NCBI GenBank assembly: GCA_022661535.1
Contig: JAKULF010000008.1
Location: 1,426,001 to 1,490,000, forward strand
Reading direction: 5' to 3'
Source: Eutypa lata
Lineage: Eukaryota; Ascomycota; Sordariomycetes; Xylariales; Diatrypaceae
DNA: 64,000 bases
Shown here: positions 22,169-33,351 of the stretch, in pieces
Layout of the letters: every line of letters begins with the position of its first letter
Position numbering within the stretch: position 1 is the stretch's first letter
The notes under the pieces: model-generated
Seen by the model: the letters and a program-made list of their open reading frames with translations, nothing else
Told to the model about the DNA's origin: nothing
The model's database searches: none
Position numbers and translations under genes: made by a program

Positions 22169-23482
22169 ATGGCGTTCCCATTCCAGATCAAAGAACACAC
22201 CATACCGGCACAGCACGTACGGGAATGGCCGCGGGCGACGGCCAACTCCCAGGAAGACGTGCTGCACATCCACATCAAGCAGTACATCCCGCTGGACAAC
22301 CCGAACCCGCAGCCGGGCGACGTGACGATCATCGGAGCGCACGCGAACGGGTTCCCCAAGGAGCTGTACGAGGCGATGTGGGCCGAGCTCCACGCGCGCG
22401 CCCATCAGCGGCAGCCCGGGGGGTTCCGGATCCGCGGGATCTGGATCGCCGACGTGGCGAACCAGGGGCGCAGCGGCGCCCTCAACGAGGACCTCCTGGG
22501 CGACGACCCGTGCTGGCACGACCACACGCGCGACCTGCTGCACATGACGAACGTGTTCCGCGCGGAGATGCCGCGCCCCCTCGTCGGCGTCGGCCACTCG
22601 TTCGGCGGCAACATCCTGACCCACCTGTCGCTGCTGCACCCGCGGCTGCTCACCACCCTGGTGCTGCTCGACCCCGTCATCACCCACTTCACGTTCCGGC
22701 GGATGGGGGCCGGCGTGGGCCCCACGCGCTCGTCTACCTTCCGGCGCGAGACCTGGCCGTCGCGCGCCGAGGCCGAGACGTCGTTCCGGCGCTCCAAGTT
22801 CTACTCGTCGTGGGACCCGCGCGTGCTCGACGCGTGGGTCGCCCATGCGATTCGCGACACGCCCACTGCGCTGTTCCCTAATGACGATGGTAAGGATGCC
22901 GGCCAAGTGACGCTGACGACGACGAAGCACCAGGAGGTGTTCACGTTCTTCCGGCCGCTGTGGCCGTACTACAAGGCAGACGGCACGATCGACCGGGACG
23001 GGGCACCGGACTTCGATCCCAAGCTGAACGACAAGGTGGACCCGACGAATCCGTTTCCGTTCTATCGCAGCGAGGGCTCGATCATCCTCGACAACCTGCC
23101 GCACGTGCGGCCCTCGGTCCTTTGGGTCTTCGGCGGCGACAGCGATCTTAGTCTTCCCGAGGGGAGGAAGGAGAAGCTCGAGCTGTGCGGGAGCGGGGGC
23201 GGTGGTAGCGGGGGGGTCAAGGAGGGGAGGGTCGCTGAAGTGCTTCTGGAAGGTCGGGGCCATCTGTTCCCCATGGAGATCCCCGACCAGTGTGCTGAGC
23301 ATGCGGCTGCCTGGATAGGGAAGGAAATGCAGAGGTGGTGGGCGGCGGAGCGCGAGTACGAGGAATGGACTAAGTTGCCCGTACGGGAGAAGACGACCCT
23401 CAGTCAGAGGTTCATGGATAGCGTAGGCCGGCCGCCTGTGAAGAGCAAGAAGCCCGGTGAGGGACCGGAGCCCAAGCTTTAA
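22169..23482 (+). CDS. Alpha/beta hydrolase, Lpx1-like, possible peroxisomal targeting
   Basis: An intronless 437-residue alpha/beta hydrolase starting MAFPFQIKEH. The nucleophile elbow GHSFGG sits at residues 142-147 (Ser144), an oxyanion-type segment GAHANGFPKELYEAM comes before it, and the catalytic His is probably in GRGHLFPMEIP near the C-terminus; the acid may be in WVFGGDSDLS. The fold resembles the fungal group that includes yeast peroxisomal lipase Lpx1 and proteins often labelled 'toxin biosynthesis' by homology; no toxin cluster is present here. The protein ends PKL, a variant of the PTS1 signal, so peroxisomal import is possible but unproven. The frame extends upstream by three codons to a GTG, but the ATG in ACCATGG is the better start. 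The gene is unusually GC-rich and has a 437-codon antisense shadow frame. Confidence 0.85.
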   Translation: MAFPFQIKEHTIPAQHVREWPRATANSQEDVLHIHIKQYIPLDNPNPQPGDVTIIGAHANGFPKELYEAMWAELHARAHQRQPGGFRIRGIWIADVANQGRSGALNEDLLGDDPCWHDHTRDLLHMTNVFRAEMPRPLVGVGHSFGGNILTHLSLLHPRLLTTLVLLDPVITHFTFRRMGAGVGPTRSSTFRRETWPSRAEAETSFRRSKFYSSWDPRVLDAWVAHAIRDTPTALFPNDDGKDAGQVTLTTTKHQEVFTFFRPLWPYYKADGTIDRDGAPDFDPKLNDKVDPTNPFPFYRSEGSIILDNLPHVRPSVLWVFGGDSDLSLPEGRKEKLELCGSGGGGSGGVKEGRVAEVLLEGRGHLFPMEIPDQCAEHAAAWIGKEMQRWWAAEREYEEWTKLPVREKTTLSQRFMDSVGRPPVKSKKPGEGPEPKL

Positions 23483-24053
23483 TTTAGGATTGGTTAAGAT
23501 TTAGATACATAGAGGATCATTTTAGAGTCTGAATATGATACAGGGATTACGTGTAGTATTGGAGTTACCTGTATTTCAGCCAAGTTAAGTGCTTCGAGGA
23601 GTATGAAAGTTGCACAAGGGCTATATCGAGGTGATTCATTTGTCGTGCCCCATTCATCTGTGATCAAGCTCTGAGGACAATGTCCATTGATATCCATCGT
23701 CAACAGACATTAACAACCCATAATTTACAGGCTCTGACACGCGGTGATTCGTGCTGGAAAGACCCATGACATTTTCATAATAACTTCGTCTACCAGCCGA
23801 TGTACGTTGAAGCAAAGCTTACGATTCCTCACACATTCATCGAAAATATGTTTCACGCAAGTTGTGTTGATTATTCCCTTAGCAAAGTATGTGTCCGTTC
23901 CGTCATTTGCCAACGAAGTAGCTATAGTTCCTCACAATAATAATCTCGTAGCTCAGTGTGCGTATCCACACACAAGTTGATAACCGGACAGCTCCCTATT
24001 CTTCCTTTCGTCTCCTTAACCCCGGGCGACGCAACATCATGACAACAAGTAAT
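23483..24053. other. Intergenic region, no gene seen
   Basis: AT-rich spacer between converging genes, with only short frames lacking recognisable features. Confidence 0.55.
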
Positions 24054-24056
24054 TTA

Positions 24057-24104
24057 TTGCTCCGCGGTTGAGTCCGCGGTTGATTCCGCAGTCGAGTCCG
24101 CAAT
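24057..24104. repeat. 12 bp tandem repeat, four imperfect copies
   Basis: Units 24057-24068, 24069-24080, 24081-24092 and 24093-24104 are variants of one 12 bp word containing TCCGCRRT. Read on the minus strand, in phase with the Nudix-like gene upstream, they give a Ser/Thr/Ala/Asp/Glu tail (IADSTAESTADSTAEQ) ending at TAA 24054-24056. A period that is a multiple of three fits a coding origin. Confidence 0.75.
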
Positions 24105-24252
24105 CGAGTTGTTGATGGCCTTCATCTCGGCAATGTTGCCGGCCTACAGCAACGCATGCTTGATAAGCTTCAACATACTGTCCGTGGCATTATTGCCCTA
24201 GTCCATGTTCAAAAAGTCAGTAAATGCCCTTCGTAATGCGCCTTGGACGCTC

Positions 24253-24810
24253 TCACAGGAGCTCCTGGCGCCCTCTAGATAATCCCAACCAAATAAAACG
24301 ATGTGAAATTGGAGCAGGGAGCTCATGAGACATGCTATAGAAAGAAATTAGGGGGCTCACCTCTAACATGGTATCATTATACCACGACGGCTGGATGTAA
24401 GTAGCAGGGTTGCAACGGAGGTCCTCGTCGTCCTTAACCTCGACTACGTAATTGAGCTGGATGACGGGATGCTTGATGGTCTCCTCCGTTCCATCAGGGT
24501 TGGTGACTTTCTCCTCAACATCATATGTGATGTCCGGCAAAGTGTGAAGAACGTTAGAAACCTGCAGATTGCAAGTCTCTAGGACAACTCTCATGAGGGC
24601 GCCCTCGAGGAAGGCTCCGGTCTCCTCTACTTTACCGCTCGGGATCTCAAAGATGCCCGGAAAATATTCGGCATCCAAGGGGCGGCGTACGAGGAGGATC
24701 TCGGGCTTAGAACCGGCCTCGATCTTGCGGATCACGGCAGCTCCAACGTAGACCATGTCGAATCTGGCAATAGCGGTGTTGATGTGCTCGAGGTATTCTC
24801 GACCAGTCAT
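24253..24810 (-). CDS. Nudix-like protein with degenerate catalytic box, possible pseudogene
   Basis: A frame of 185 residues from MTGREYLEH (an in-frame ATG at 24843 would add 11). It resembles fungal Nudix hydrolases: AVIRKIEAGSKPEILLVRRP, then YFPGIFEIPSGKVEETGAFL. The Nudix box runs from Gly59 to Leu82, but the expected residues are lost: Glu65 is Gly, Glu75 is Val, Glu79 is Thr and Gly81 is Asn; only Gly59, Arg74 and Glu78 remain. Hydrolase activity is therefore unlikely. The last 35 codons have intron-like composition. A GTGAGC donor (24360) and an acceptor ending at 24273 would skip them and open a frame that reads on in phase to 24054, but with TAG codons at 24198-24200 and 24144-24146. 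Using the neighbouring CTAG acceptor gives a short intact C-terminus instead. Confidence 0.65.
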   Translation of the reverse strand: MTGREYLEHINTAIARFDMVYVGAAVIRKIEAGSKPEILLVRRPLDAEYFPGIFEIPSGKVEETGAFLEGALMRVVLETCNLQVSNVLHTLPDITYDVEEKVTNPDGTEETIKHPVIQLNYVVEVKDDEDLRCNPATYIQPSWYNDTMLEVSPLISFYSMSHELPAPISHRFIWLGLSRGRQELL

Positions 24811-26382
24811 GGTCAAGTACACTACCTGACCGTGTGAACACATTGTCACGTATGTTAACAGTAGATGTTGTTGGGAACCGTTGTTGTGAACCTAGGAGTG
24901 ATACGACGTGAAGGTCGTTCAGCAAAGCAGAACTTAAGTGTTGAAGTGTTTGTTTTTTTTTTTTTTGCTTGACAATGAGAGATGTATATGAATTCGAACT
25001 GGGAAACTGGCAACGACACTCTAACTCATCAGAATGATGATGATCTGATTCCGTGTGTTGTAGAAACCACTGAGATGATTAGAACATGTGGGCGTGCAGT
25101 CAGACAAGGTAGGAACTAGGATGACTGGACTTCTAAAGGAGAAGTAGGTTGCGGTAGCTTCCCTAGGCAGCGCAATAATCATACGTACAGATCCGTAATA
25201 ACTATTATACGTACAGATCCGCAATAACGACCATACGTACAACAATGCAGTGGCTATCATACGTACAGCTCCGCATAGGGATTGTTTCTACCGCGCGGGT
25301 TAGGGTTATTATTCTCTGAGAGAATGTGTGGGCAGAGAGCTGACTGTGGCCTGTTTGTGCTAACCTTGATATCAAGTTTCCTATAGTTTCCCATCCCAGG
25401 TGTCTGGAAGCACATGGCGTCTTTACCATACCTCCAGCCTGTAATAATGTCCCTTTGACAGATATTCAGTACTAAACTATATCATATGATCTTCAATTGG
25501 ACGAGTTTGAGTTACGATTCAATATGAATCCCGTCCATTAAAGACTATGTGACTCGCCTGTGACCGCTGTTTATTTGAAGCCCGAGTAATTCTCCTATTA
25601 GCCATAGTATTGGAGATGGCCCGGCCAAATTCAAGACACATATGGAAAATAATGTTAGGGTTTAGTCGCTAGCAATGCAACAGCTGATCTACATTAATCC
25701 CTAAGTTGATATTGTTCAAATTTGTACATATCAGACTGTTAGTCACGTAGCTGTCCGGGGCACCATAGCCAGAGCCTAACGCTCCAAGTTAAGCTATAAC
25801 AAATGGTCACATAAAGAGTACAACGGAAGTTGAATAAGTACGGGGAAATACACCGGTCCATATCAATGAACCATCACCTTGTTGTTAAGGAACGTATGTG
25901 ATCTAACCTTTATGGTCTTTATACTGGGTAGGATATATGCGTTAGTCGTCAAAAGCTACAAAGACTCTAGCAGATAAATTTTACTACACCAATTGCACTT
26001 TTGCTACAGTAAGATGTTCCTGTGCTCACTAAGTCAGAATGTTCATCATTTGCTCAGTCTTTTTAGTCCTACGTTAGTTTCTTACTTCGATAATAACACT
26101 TGGAGTGATGCCGTGCTCATACAACGGAGTTCAAGATAGTGAAGTATGATCAGCTCACGATGAGCGTCACTTGATCAGCAATGTATCATATGGAGAACGG
26201 AAGCGCAATATATAATTGAATAATATGAATAACTGATTCCCCACAGCATTGCTGTCTCTGGGAGGTTCTAAGCCATTGAGGCTCTTGATGAAAATAAAGA
26301 AGAATGCAACCGCAATAACAAAACCTCGGAAAAAGCTAACAGGGCTAGCTAGCACTGTTCGCCGCTGCCTTAACCATACGTC
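24811..26382. other. Intergenic region with tandem repeat
   Basis: 1.6 kb without a supportable gene. It includes a run of 14 T at 24953-24966 and the 26 bp tandem repeat at 25181-25284. Confidence 0.6.
25181..25284. repeat. 26 bp tandem repeat, four diverged copies
   Basis: The word ATACGTACA recurs at 25181, 25207, 25233 and 25259, exactly 26 bp apart. Copies 1 and 2 share ATACGTACAGATCCG followed by AATAAC; copy 4 keeps ACAGCTCCGCA; copy 3 is the most diverged. ATACGTA within the unit is palindrome-like (TACGTA). Confidence 0.85.
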
Positions 26383-27562
26383 TTAAGCAATTTCAATGTT
26401 ACAAGCAACCATAACCGGCTGAACCAGCGCCTCATCAAGCCCCTCGCCGTATAGTCCGGGGAAAAGAGGCAAAACCCATGTAGCAGCGTCATCTGTCGGC
26501 GGCGACCACTGGAGTCCTAAGCGTTAGCCAATGTTCTCTTCCAAAAATTGATTTAGTAATAAGAAATTCTGGTCATCAGAGTGACGGGTGAATGAAAAGC
26601 CCCCAACGGTTTCTTACAGTCTCGATACTCTTGAATGTCAAGGACTTAGGAGCCTCTGTAAGGTTGCCCACTTGGAAAGCCGGGAGGCTCTTGAAGTAAT
26701 ACAATTGGCTCGGCGAGCAACTGATAGACGTATTCAGCTTGATAGCTTGCTCTATTAGATACCTCCGTTCTGATTTATGATGAGCTTTCGACAATGCCTG
26801 TTCGTCGAACCAGTAGGGTAGATCTTCGTCAAGGTCGTGGGCAATAGACTTTTGACAGGCAGTTAAATCAGTTTTGAACTTGGCAGTCTCCATCAATGTT
26901 TTCATAGTCATCGCTTTCCACATGTTGGCTCGTTTGTGGGCCACTGCTTTCTCGTTAATTTATATATGCATTACTGATATGAATTTCCTGAGAGAATAAT
27001 GGATCAAGGCATCGATAATGTAGTAGGAGACGATCTACCCACCTTCAGTGTTGCTGCCCATGCTGCGCATTTGGTTGTATATATTTTCAAACACTTCCAC
27101 GTCACTTTGAGAAATGGCCAGTGGCCACTTTGAATCAAGTATCTCGTACAAGTTAGTCCAGATAACACGCGACACAACCAAACGACGGCAGTAGGGTTTG
27201 TATTTCAGCCAGCCTAGTCTTGACTCTGTAGCCGTATCCAAAGTCCCCTCTTTACACAACCCAAGGCCTATTAAGGAATTGTGTTCTGGCTTCTCCTTCA
27301 GCTCCCCCAAAAATCGCTCCCGGAACGGCCCTGCTGTCTCGCAGTTCTTGCATTTGGTGACATAAGCCTCGATGTTTTCGCAGAGCTTCAAATACTGGTC
27401 CTTCACAGAAGTATCGGTGATCTCGTTCAATTCGTCAAAGTCGTTCACCTGGATCCTCAAAGCTTTATTTTCTAATTCTAGTTTTTCGAATTTGCGTTCG
27501 ATTTTGTCCAGCTCTCTCTGAAATGGATCGCCTTCGTCGTTCCTAGGTCTCGTGCCTGACAT
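26383..27562 (-). CDS. Unrecognised coiled-coil protein, three exons
   Basis: Exons 27043-27562, 26618-26943 and 26383-26508 join in phase to 323 residues. Intron 1 is 99 bp (GTGGGT donor, GCAG acceptor). Intron 2 is 109 bp (GTAAGA donor, CCAG acceptor, with GCTAACG branch-site-like sequence just upstream). The N-terminal 40 residues form a coiled coil (QRELDKIERKFEKLELENKA), followed by a helical, Cys-containing region and a charged middle segment (SIAHDLDEDLPYWFDEQALS). The C-terminus reads WVLPLFPGLYGEGLDEALVQ and ends EIA. There is no signal peptide or membrane segment. It looks like a lineage-restricted fungal protein in a gene-poor stretch; I cannot assign a function. Confidence 0.72.
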
Positions 27563-30537
27563 CTTGATTTCAGCCGACGCGTTGTGAGCTTTATTTGCTA
27601 ATCAGTAGAAATGACAAGAAAATTGCTTCTGGATATTACAAGGAAACAACGTAGTGGAAATGAAGATGTAGTAGTGTACAGTAATGAACTTCTAATACTG
27701 GGCAGGACGACCACTTCACTGTGTGTTTATAGAAGGTGTGTGGATTTGGAGAAGGCTTGTAGGAAAATTTAGAGTCTAGAAAACCCAACACGTAGCTGAC
27801 TCGGCTTAAATAAGAAGAAAAGGGATTCACATAGAAGATGCTGGAATGTATGTGGCGGTTTGCGTTGGATGTAACATTTCAACAGGGGTGACTTGGTATG
27901 ATGTATGGTGTCACTACATACCTACATAAGTAGGTATGTAAGAATGACAAACAAAGGTGCTTGTTTTTCTGCCCTGATGTAATTATTACCTCAACCCTCT
28001 ACTGGTATGGAATTTGATACTGGAGAATACCATTGGAATGATGATCACTAACTCCATTTCTGTAAGTTGTTTGCTTGGATTTACGGGTTGAGATAAGTCA
28101 ATTTCTGGCACTATGGATGACAGCCAACATTCCCAGTGAAATAAATTCTTGGCTTTGAGCCTCTTTTGTTTCTCTCTCCAAACATACAATGGACAACACA
28201 AAACCAACGGCCCAGTATGTCTAATACCAAGGGTATTGGACCTAGCAGCTATAGGATATATATCCTGATCCATGTCAATTTTGATCATCGTCCCCTGCTG
28301 ACTCTTATGCTAAGTAAAATGTCGATGATGATAGTTCCTGATAATTTTCCGCTTAGTAGCACCTCTCTATGCAAACAATTTGGTCTAATATTTCTTATGA
28401 AGAAGCACTTGTTGTAAGTCACCCCTGACCGCCAGGGCCTTGTCTTGGACCCAACAGCCGATACCATATCTAGCAGCTAATACACCATGTGATCATTCAA
28501 GATCAGGGACCCGGAATTTGGAGCGTCAAAAAGCACCTACGTAAGTCGCTCTTTTGGGTTCTACTTTTTTGCAAGTTGTCAGGTTACAAAGTGTGCCGAA
28601 GAAAATAGTACTACCAGGCTGATCCTCAGCCTGAGTATGAAGCCGATCGATACTTATTCACCATATAGATCATACAGCACCCTAGTGCCACGGGGTATAG
28701 GAGTAGGCGAAAGACCACCTAAAGGAAATGTCAATGCAGACTTGGTGGGCCCAACACATAGGACAACTACTTACATTATCATACGGCCATATATGAATCC
28801 ACAAGTCCGAGTTCAAGACTCGACGGTGTGGCGAGGAAGCAGGAATATTCCAAATCGTCTTAGAGTCCAAGGCTATAGGAATATTGCTTTATAGAGGACG
28901 CTAGACCTAGGGTTCAGCCCTGATGATGTCGGTGGTCGGGTGAGTTGAGTACCGTCTCATAATAACCATATCTATTGTTCTAATCAAGGGGCTCATCGAA
29001 TCTATAAGAATATTGCTTAAGTTCCCTACACCATCGAAGCGCTTCTACACAATCCACAGTTCATCAATATGCCCCTATTAGATCAAAAACTACATGCGGC
29101 AGTATATTCCTTATCCGCGTCTTTGCTAAGTACTTACTATCTAAGATATGGTATTCAAAGCTAGGATAGCTGCTGTCTACTTAGGGGAAGGCTACTATAT
29201 ATATGGGTAGATTAAGCATCGAACTTCAAGGCTATATAGCCCAAGCCCAAGTTCCTGGGTAACGAGAATGAGATATATAAAGCACGCCGGTCCTAAAATT
29301 TCCCGACAGCCCTAAGTTGGAGGATTTAAAGTTGTAATATTCATATATATATATATATGCATCACAGATCTCATCCAAGGGTCACCGCGAAGACATCTGA
29401 ACCCGCAACGATGTATGTACCTCTAGGTAGATAACGAGAGTTCAGCCAGGGGCCAAATCACCAACACTTCATAAAACAGAAAGAAGTCATAAATCCCTCC
29501 ATTGTGTGGTGGGTTAGGATAGAAATACTATCTCAGTAGGTAGTTGGAAGTTAGATATTGTCAAGTTAATCCTTCTACTCGAGTTCGGCATGTAGCGAAT
29601 AATATGTACATGATAGAACTAATTGTTATCTACTTTATTACCTAGGATATACAATTACATTCTTATCCATTGTTATATTATATACTGGCTCTATGATTGG
29701 TACCGCGTCATTGTGCCATGAAACTCCTGACGTAGACCCGGTTAGCCTCAGGCTCTAACCCTAATAACTAGCTGGCACATAGTATCTGCTTTGGTAGTTG
29801 CTAGATTGCACGGGTTGGAATGATTTAAAACCAGGGACTGTCAAAAGCCGGTTTTATTTTAGTTGATAGGAAATCGCGATTACTTCATAAATACCAACTT
29901 ACTTCATCATACTTAGTGCTGCTACCTAAGATTACTGAGGTTGATTCCTATGTAATTAATTGAGCAATAATCCGACGAAATTACTCAGCCAGCCACCAGG
30001 CCACCACCACCACCACCACCAAGTTACAGCTATCCTCGCCGGCTTCAGGGATACAGAATGAAACCCACCGCAGTTCCCCCATCTGAATGAATGCATGAAT
30101 CTCGAAATGTAAACAGCCCGGGTGACCGATAACCATATTTATCCATATATATCAACCACCATTGTCCATTCTCAGACAAAAAAAAGGTAGCTCCCAACAC
30201 CGAACTTTCTATTGTGTTTCCCAAGAGCTTCAAAAAGACACAATTCTCCAGGGATCTAATACACCATGCTGTTTATACACCGGATTGTCGGAATATAAGC
30301 AAGTTGTATGAGGCCACCGTAAAATAGAACCCATTCAACCCCATCTCCTGAGTCTAGATAGGTACTTAATTAGCATATTGAAGCAAGATGCAATAGATAG
30401 AGTGTGGCTGTTCGACCTCGCGTAACCAAGGCGAATTTCGTATCAGTCCATATTACGACGCCTCATCTAATAGTCCTATCGGAAGACTCGAGGCTGCTAA
30501 CAATTGCTAGCAAGGCAAACATAACTACGACAGACAG
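27563..30537. other. Gene-poor AT-rich region
   Basis: About 3 kb with no supportable gene. It contains a (TA)n run at 29344-29358, a (CCA)n run at 30001-30020 and many short frames with no recognisable content. An old, degraded mobile element is possible but I see no terminal repeats or transposase motifs. Confidence 0.55.
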
Positions 30538-32198
30538 TCAGTCAGTTAATAGCGCTTTTAACGTTCCACAAGAGCCTCCAAACCTACTCGAGGAAGACGT
30601 CAGGATGAAGCCCGCCACGGTGAACGCAGTCTGCACGTCGCCTCCGATGGACGCCCATGCGATACCGACGATACAGGAACTAAGCCACGGTATAGACCCG
30701 GCGATGGCGATCCGGGTAGTGTTCCAGCCTTCCACGAACTCAACCGCGTGGCGCCTATCCTTGCGCCGCAGCCTGAAGACCCAGCGGATCCAGTCGTCTT
30801 TGTCGAGGTCTTGCAGCTTTCCGGGATTGGAGTAAGCGTGCATCATCTCCTGTAGCACAAAGTCGTCGAATGGGACCACGTTCGGTCTAGAAGTCGGAGT
30901 GTACTTCACCTAAGGTAAGCTTTATTCCAGCAAGGTCGGTGGATAGGTAGGGGGAGGGGGGGCTGGGTCTGTTCGTAGCTAACTAAACTTACGGCAAGAA
31001 CACGAAACGCCTTCAGTGACTTGAGCGAGAAGTACCGCCGCAAGAACCCGCACATCTCGATCTCGAAGAGGCGCCGCATCTCTTTGAAAAACTCGGCATC
31101 GTCGTAGACAAGGTGGGGATTTTGGAGCACCACAAGCCGGAAGTCACCCTCCTTTGCGAATCTCGATCGCAGGACGCATTGGATCTGCTGCAAGTAGCAG
31201 CCTTTCGCGCCGGATCGGTAGCACACGAGGTTCAGGGAACACGTCGGCCGATCAATATCGTAATGTGTGGCAGCAATGCTGTTTGCCGGGATCGATAGCC
31301 CCGGAGCTGATAATCCTGCATCACCCTCTAGTGATATAAGGTTTGTACCTGGCGATCGCATCGGGTCGTTCAAGACAGGCGGGACCAAGGCGTTTGTATT
31401 ACTGCTGGAAGGTAACACCCACGTAGAATCATCAGCGTGGTTTGCCATGTGCCCGGCAGATGTTGCATGTGCATGCTCATCGTCTACGAGTGTAAGTGAT
31501 GGGTCCATGAAGATACTTCTTGGAGGTGCTTGCTGGATCACCGGAGGCGTGACGTCGACCTGGTAAGAAGCCTCGTCTTCATTATTCTGTTCACCACTCG
31601 GACTTGCCCGTTTCATATAGTCCGGGTTAGGATTGTAGGTACCACCGTGTCGTTGCAGCTCAGCGTGAAAAACGATTTCATCTGGAGGCTTAGGCCCATC
31701 TCGAGATTTGAGATGGAAGCTCTCAGGATTCATTACAGGTACCCTAGGTGCAATTCGTGCCCATGGTGGGACGTTCCCCTGTATTATATCCGTAGGTGGA
31801 GGTATTTCATTCTGTGCCTTTTCTGGAGTCTTCCCAGGCAGGAGTTTCGCCCTTAGTTTCCCCCCAAGTCCGGTCTGTGGCAGAAAAGCAGAGGCCGATT
31901 TATTTTGAATCTGTGCATCCCGATGAGAACCCTCAGCCCTCGATTCAATCTCTGCTAATGGGAAGGACCCAATTTTAGTCGATCGTGGACGGGGAACATG
32001 TAACCCTATTGTGGACAGAGGGGATGGTGTCTTATTGAAAGTGTATCCCGAAACCCTAGGTGGTTCGACTGAAGCGGTTATTCCACGAGGTAGACTGTGT
32101 CTGGGAACTGGGCTCTGTGGCCGGAGAATAGGAGGATTAGCTTCCTCTGCACCGCTGCTGTTGCCATTATATTCTTTTGTAGAACGTACTCCCGCCAT
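30538..32198 (-). CDS. Conserved fungal protein with C-terminal membrane helices
   Basis: Two exons, 30993-32198 and 30538-30909, with an 83 bp intron (GTAAGT donor, CTTAG acceptor), give 525 residues from MAGVRSTKEYNGNSS. The first 300 residues are disordered, rich in Pro and Ser, with Ser/Thr-Pro sites. Around residues 335-470 an ordered region reads FFKEMRRLFEIEMCGFLRRY then FSLKSLKAFRVLAVKYTPTS and DDFVLQEMMHAYSNPGKL. The end holds two hydrophobic segments (IAIAGSIPWLSSCIVGIAWA, QTAFTVAGFILTSSSS) that look like a helical hairpin in a membrane. I recognise the ordered C-terminal half as a pattern shared by many uncharacterised Pezizomycotina proteins, but know no function. The frame extends five codons upstream to a TTG; the ATG at 32198 is preferred. 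Confidence 0.82.
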
Positions 32199-33351
32199 TG
32201 CTTGTGCGTACAACCACTTTAAGGTAAACTATTGTCAATCAGACGTAAGCCCTCCACCAAGGCCAATATTTACCATGAGCTGTAGCTAATTGTCTAATGG
32301 ACCGAAGGGACTATGTAAATAATTTGTTGTTGCTGCACACAGAAGAGAAGGAGGGAGTCTGGCTAGGTGGCGCGCAGCGCTGCTGTAATATAGGAATCCG
32401 GCATAGTTCCATACCCTCCTCTACCTAGTGCCGTGACAGTCAGCAAGTCTGTTACTATTCCTGCAGAATATAAGGCTACAACTGAAAGTCTGCGCCACTC
32501 TTACACCGAATTCCAGGAGCACGTTAGGCGCTGGTGGCGCCTTCAGTCTGCCTGCCAAGCTCTCACGTAACGACGCCATTACATCCAGTTGCTACCACCT
32601 AGATGCAGCCCCAACCTAGATTTATCAGCTATACAGCATATAATTGGAGTGAGTTACCGCACTTTCTCTTTATACAGTTACGAAGCAAACATGCAGTATC
32701 CACACAATAATCACCGGAAGTCAATGTATTAAAAGTAGCTTAGTAAAACCAGTCTATCTACCGCAACTAAAAGCATCCATGGCGCGGGGAGAGGGGGGGA
32801 AACAAAAGCAAAGAATACCGCATTTTTGTGTGTGTGTGAAGACCCATCCATTCTGCAAGTCCTCTTCCAAATACCGCCCGCCTAGGACCATTAATTCATT
32901 CCTAAGCCGGAACACCTTAACAGCCTCCCATGCAGAAGAAAAATCATCATCGACCTCATCCATAGTAGTAGTGTCATATCCTTCCATAGTTCCATTCTTT
33001 GCATTTTTGTGAGTCGTGAGCAGCGTCTAAAAAGGAATAATGCAAGGAGGCATCGTCGTAATAGGGGAAAGTTGTGACAGAGTATACAGCGGTGTAACGG
33101 AAAAGGAATTCATCGAGATCCCATCCTTATGATCCTTGTGTATTAGGTGTTGCCAAGAACCGAATTCGCGCAATGCCTGCAGCATTTTCCTACCATATGT
33201 CACTCATCATCTACAGTTCAACTGCCCGTATCAAGAAATTCGTTTATTCGTAGGTGGGCACCGGTACAGTTTATACCCGGCATCGAGCACACCGAGTTAC
33301 CGTGAAGCTATAACCCGTACTCGTAGAGCCAGGTTAATCAAAGCGCAGTAG
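32199..33351. other. Intergenic region downstream of UFD4
   Basis: 1.15 kb between two minus-strand genes. Besides the doubtful small frame at 32754-32987 I see nothing. It must carry the UFD4 3' end and the promoter of the 30.5-32.2 kb gene. Confidence 0.55.
32754..32987 (-). CDS. Possible small protein, doubtful
   Basis: A 77-codon frame starting MEGYDTTTMDEVDDDFSSAW, with an acidic helix-like N-terminal half and a Cys-rich end (CGILCFCFPPSP). The N-terminal half has protein-like composition, while the C-terminal half is over a GT-rich, low-complexity stretch. It may be part of the UFD4 3' UTR or a small gene with an unseen intron. Confidence 0.25.
   Translation of the reverse strand: MEGYDTTTMDEVDDDFSSAWEAVKVFRLRNELMVLGGRYLEEDLQNGWVFTHTQKCGILCFCFPPSPRAMDAFSCGR

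Noticed and set aside
21989..23302. 437-codon minus-strand frame over the alpha/beta hydrolase
   Set aside because: It is antisense to a well-supported hydrolase and rich in Arg/Ala/Val from GC-rich codons, with no motif of its own.
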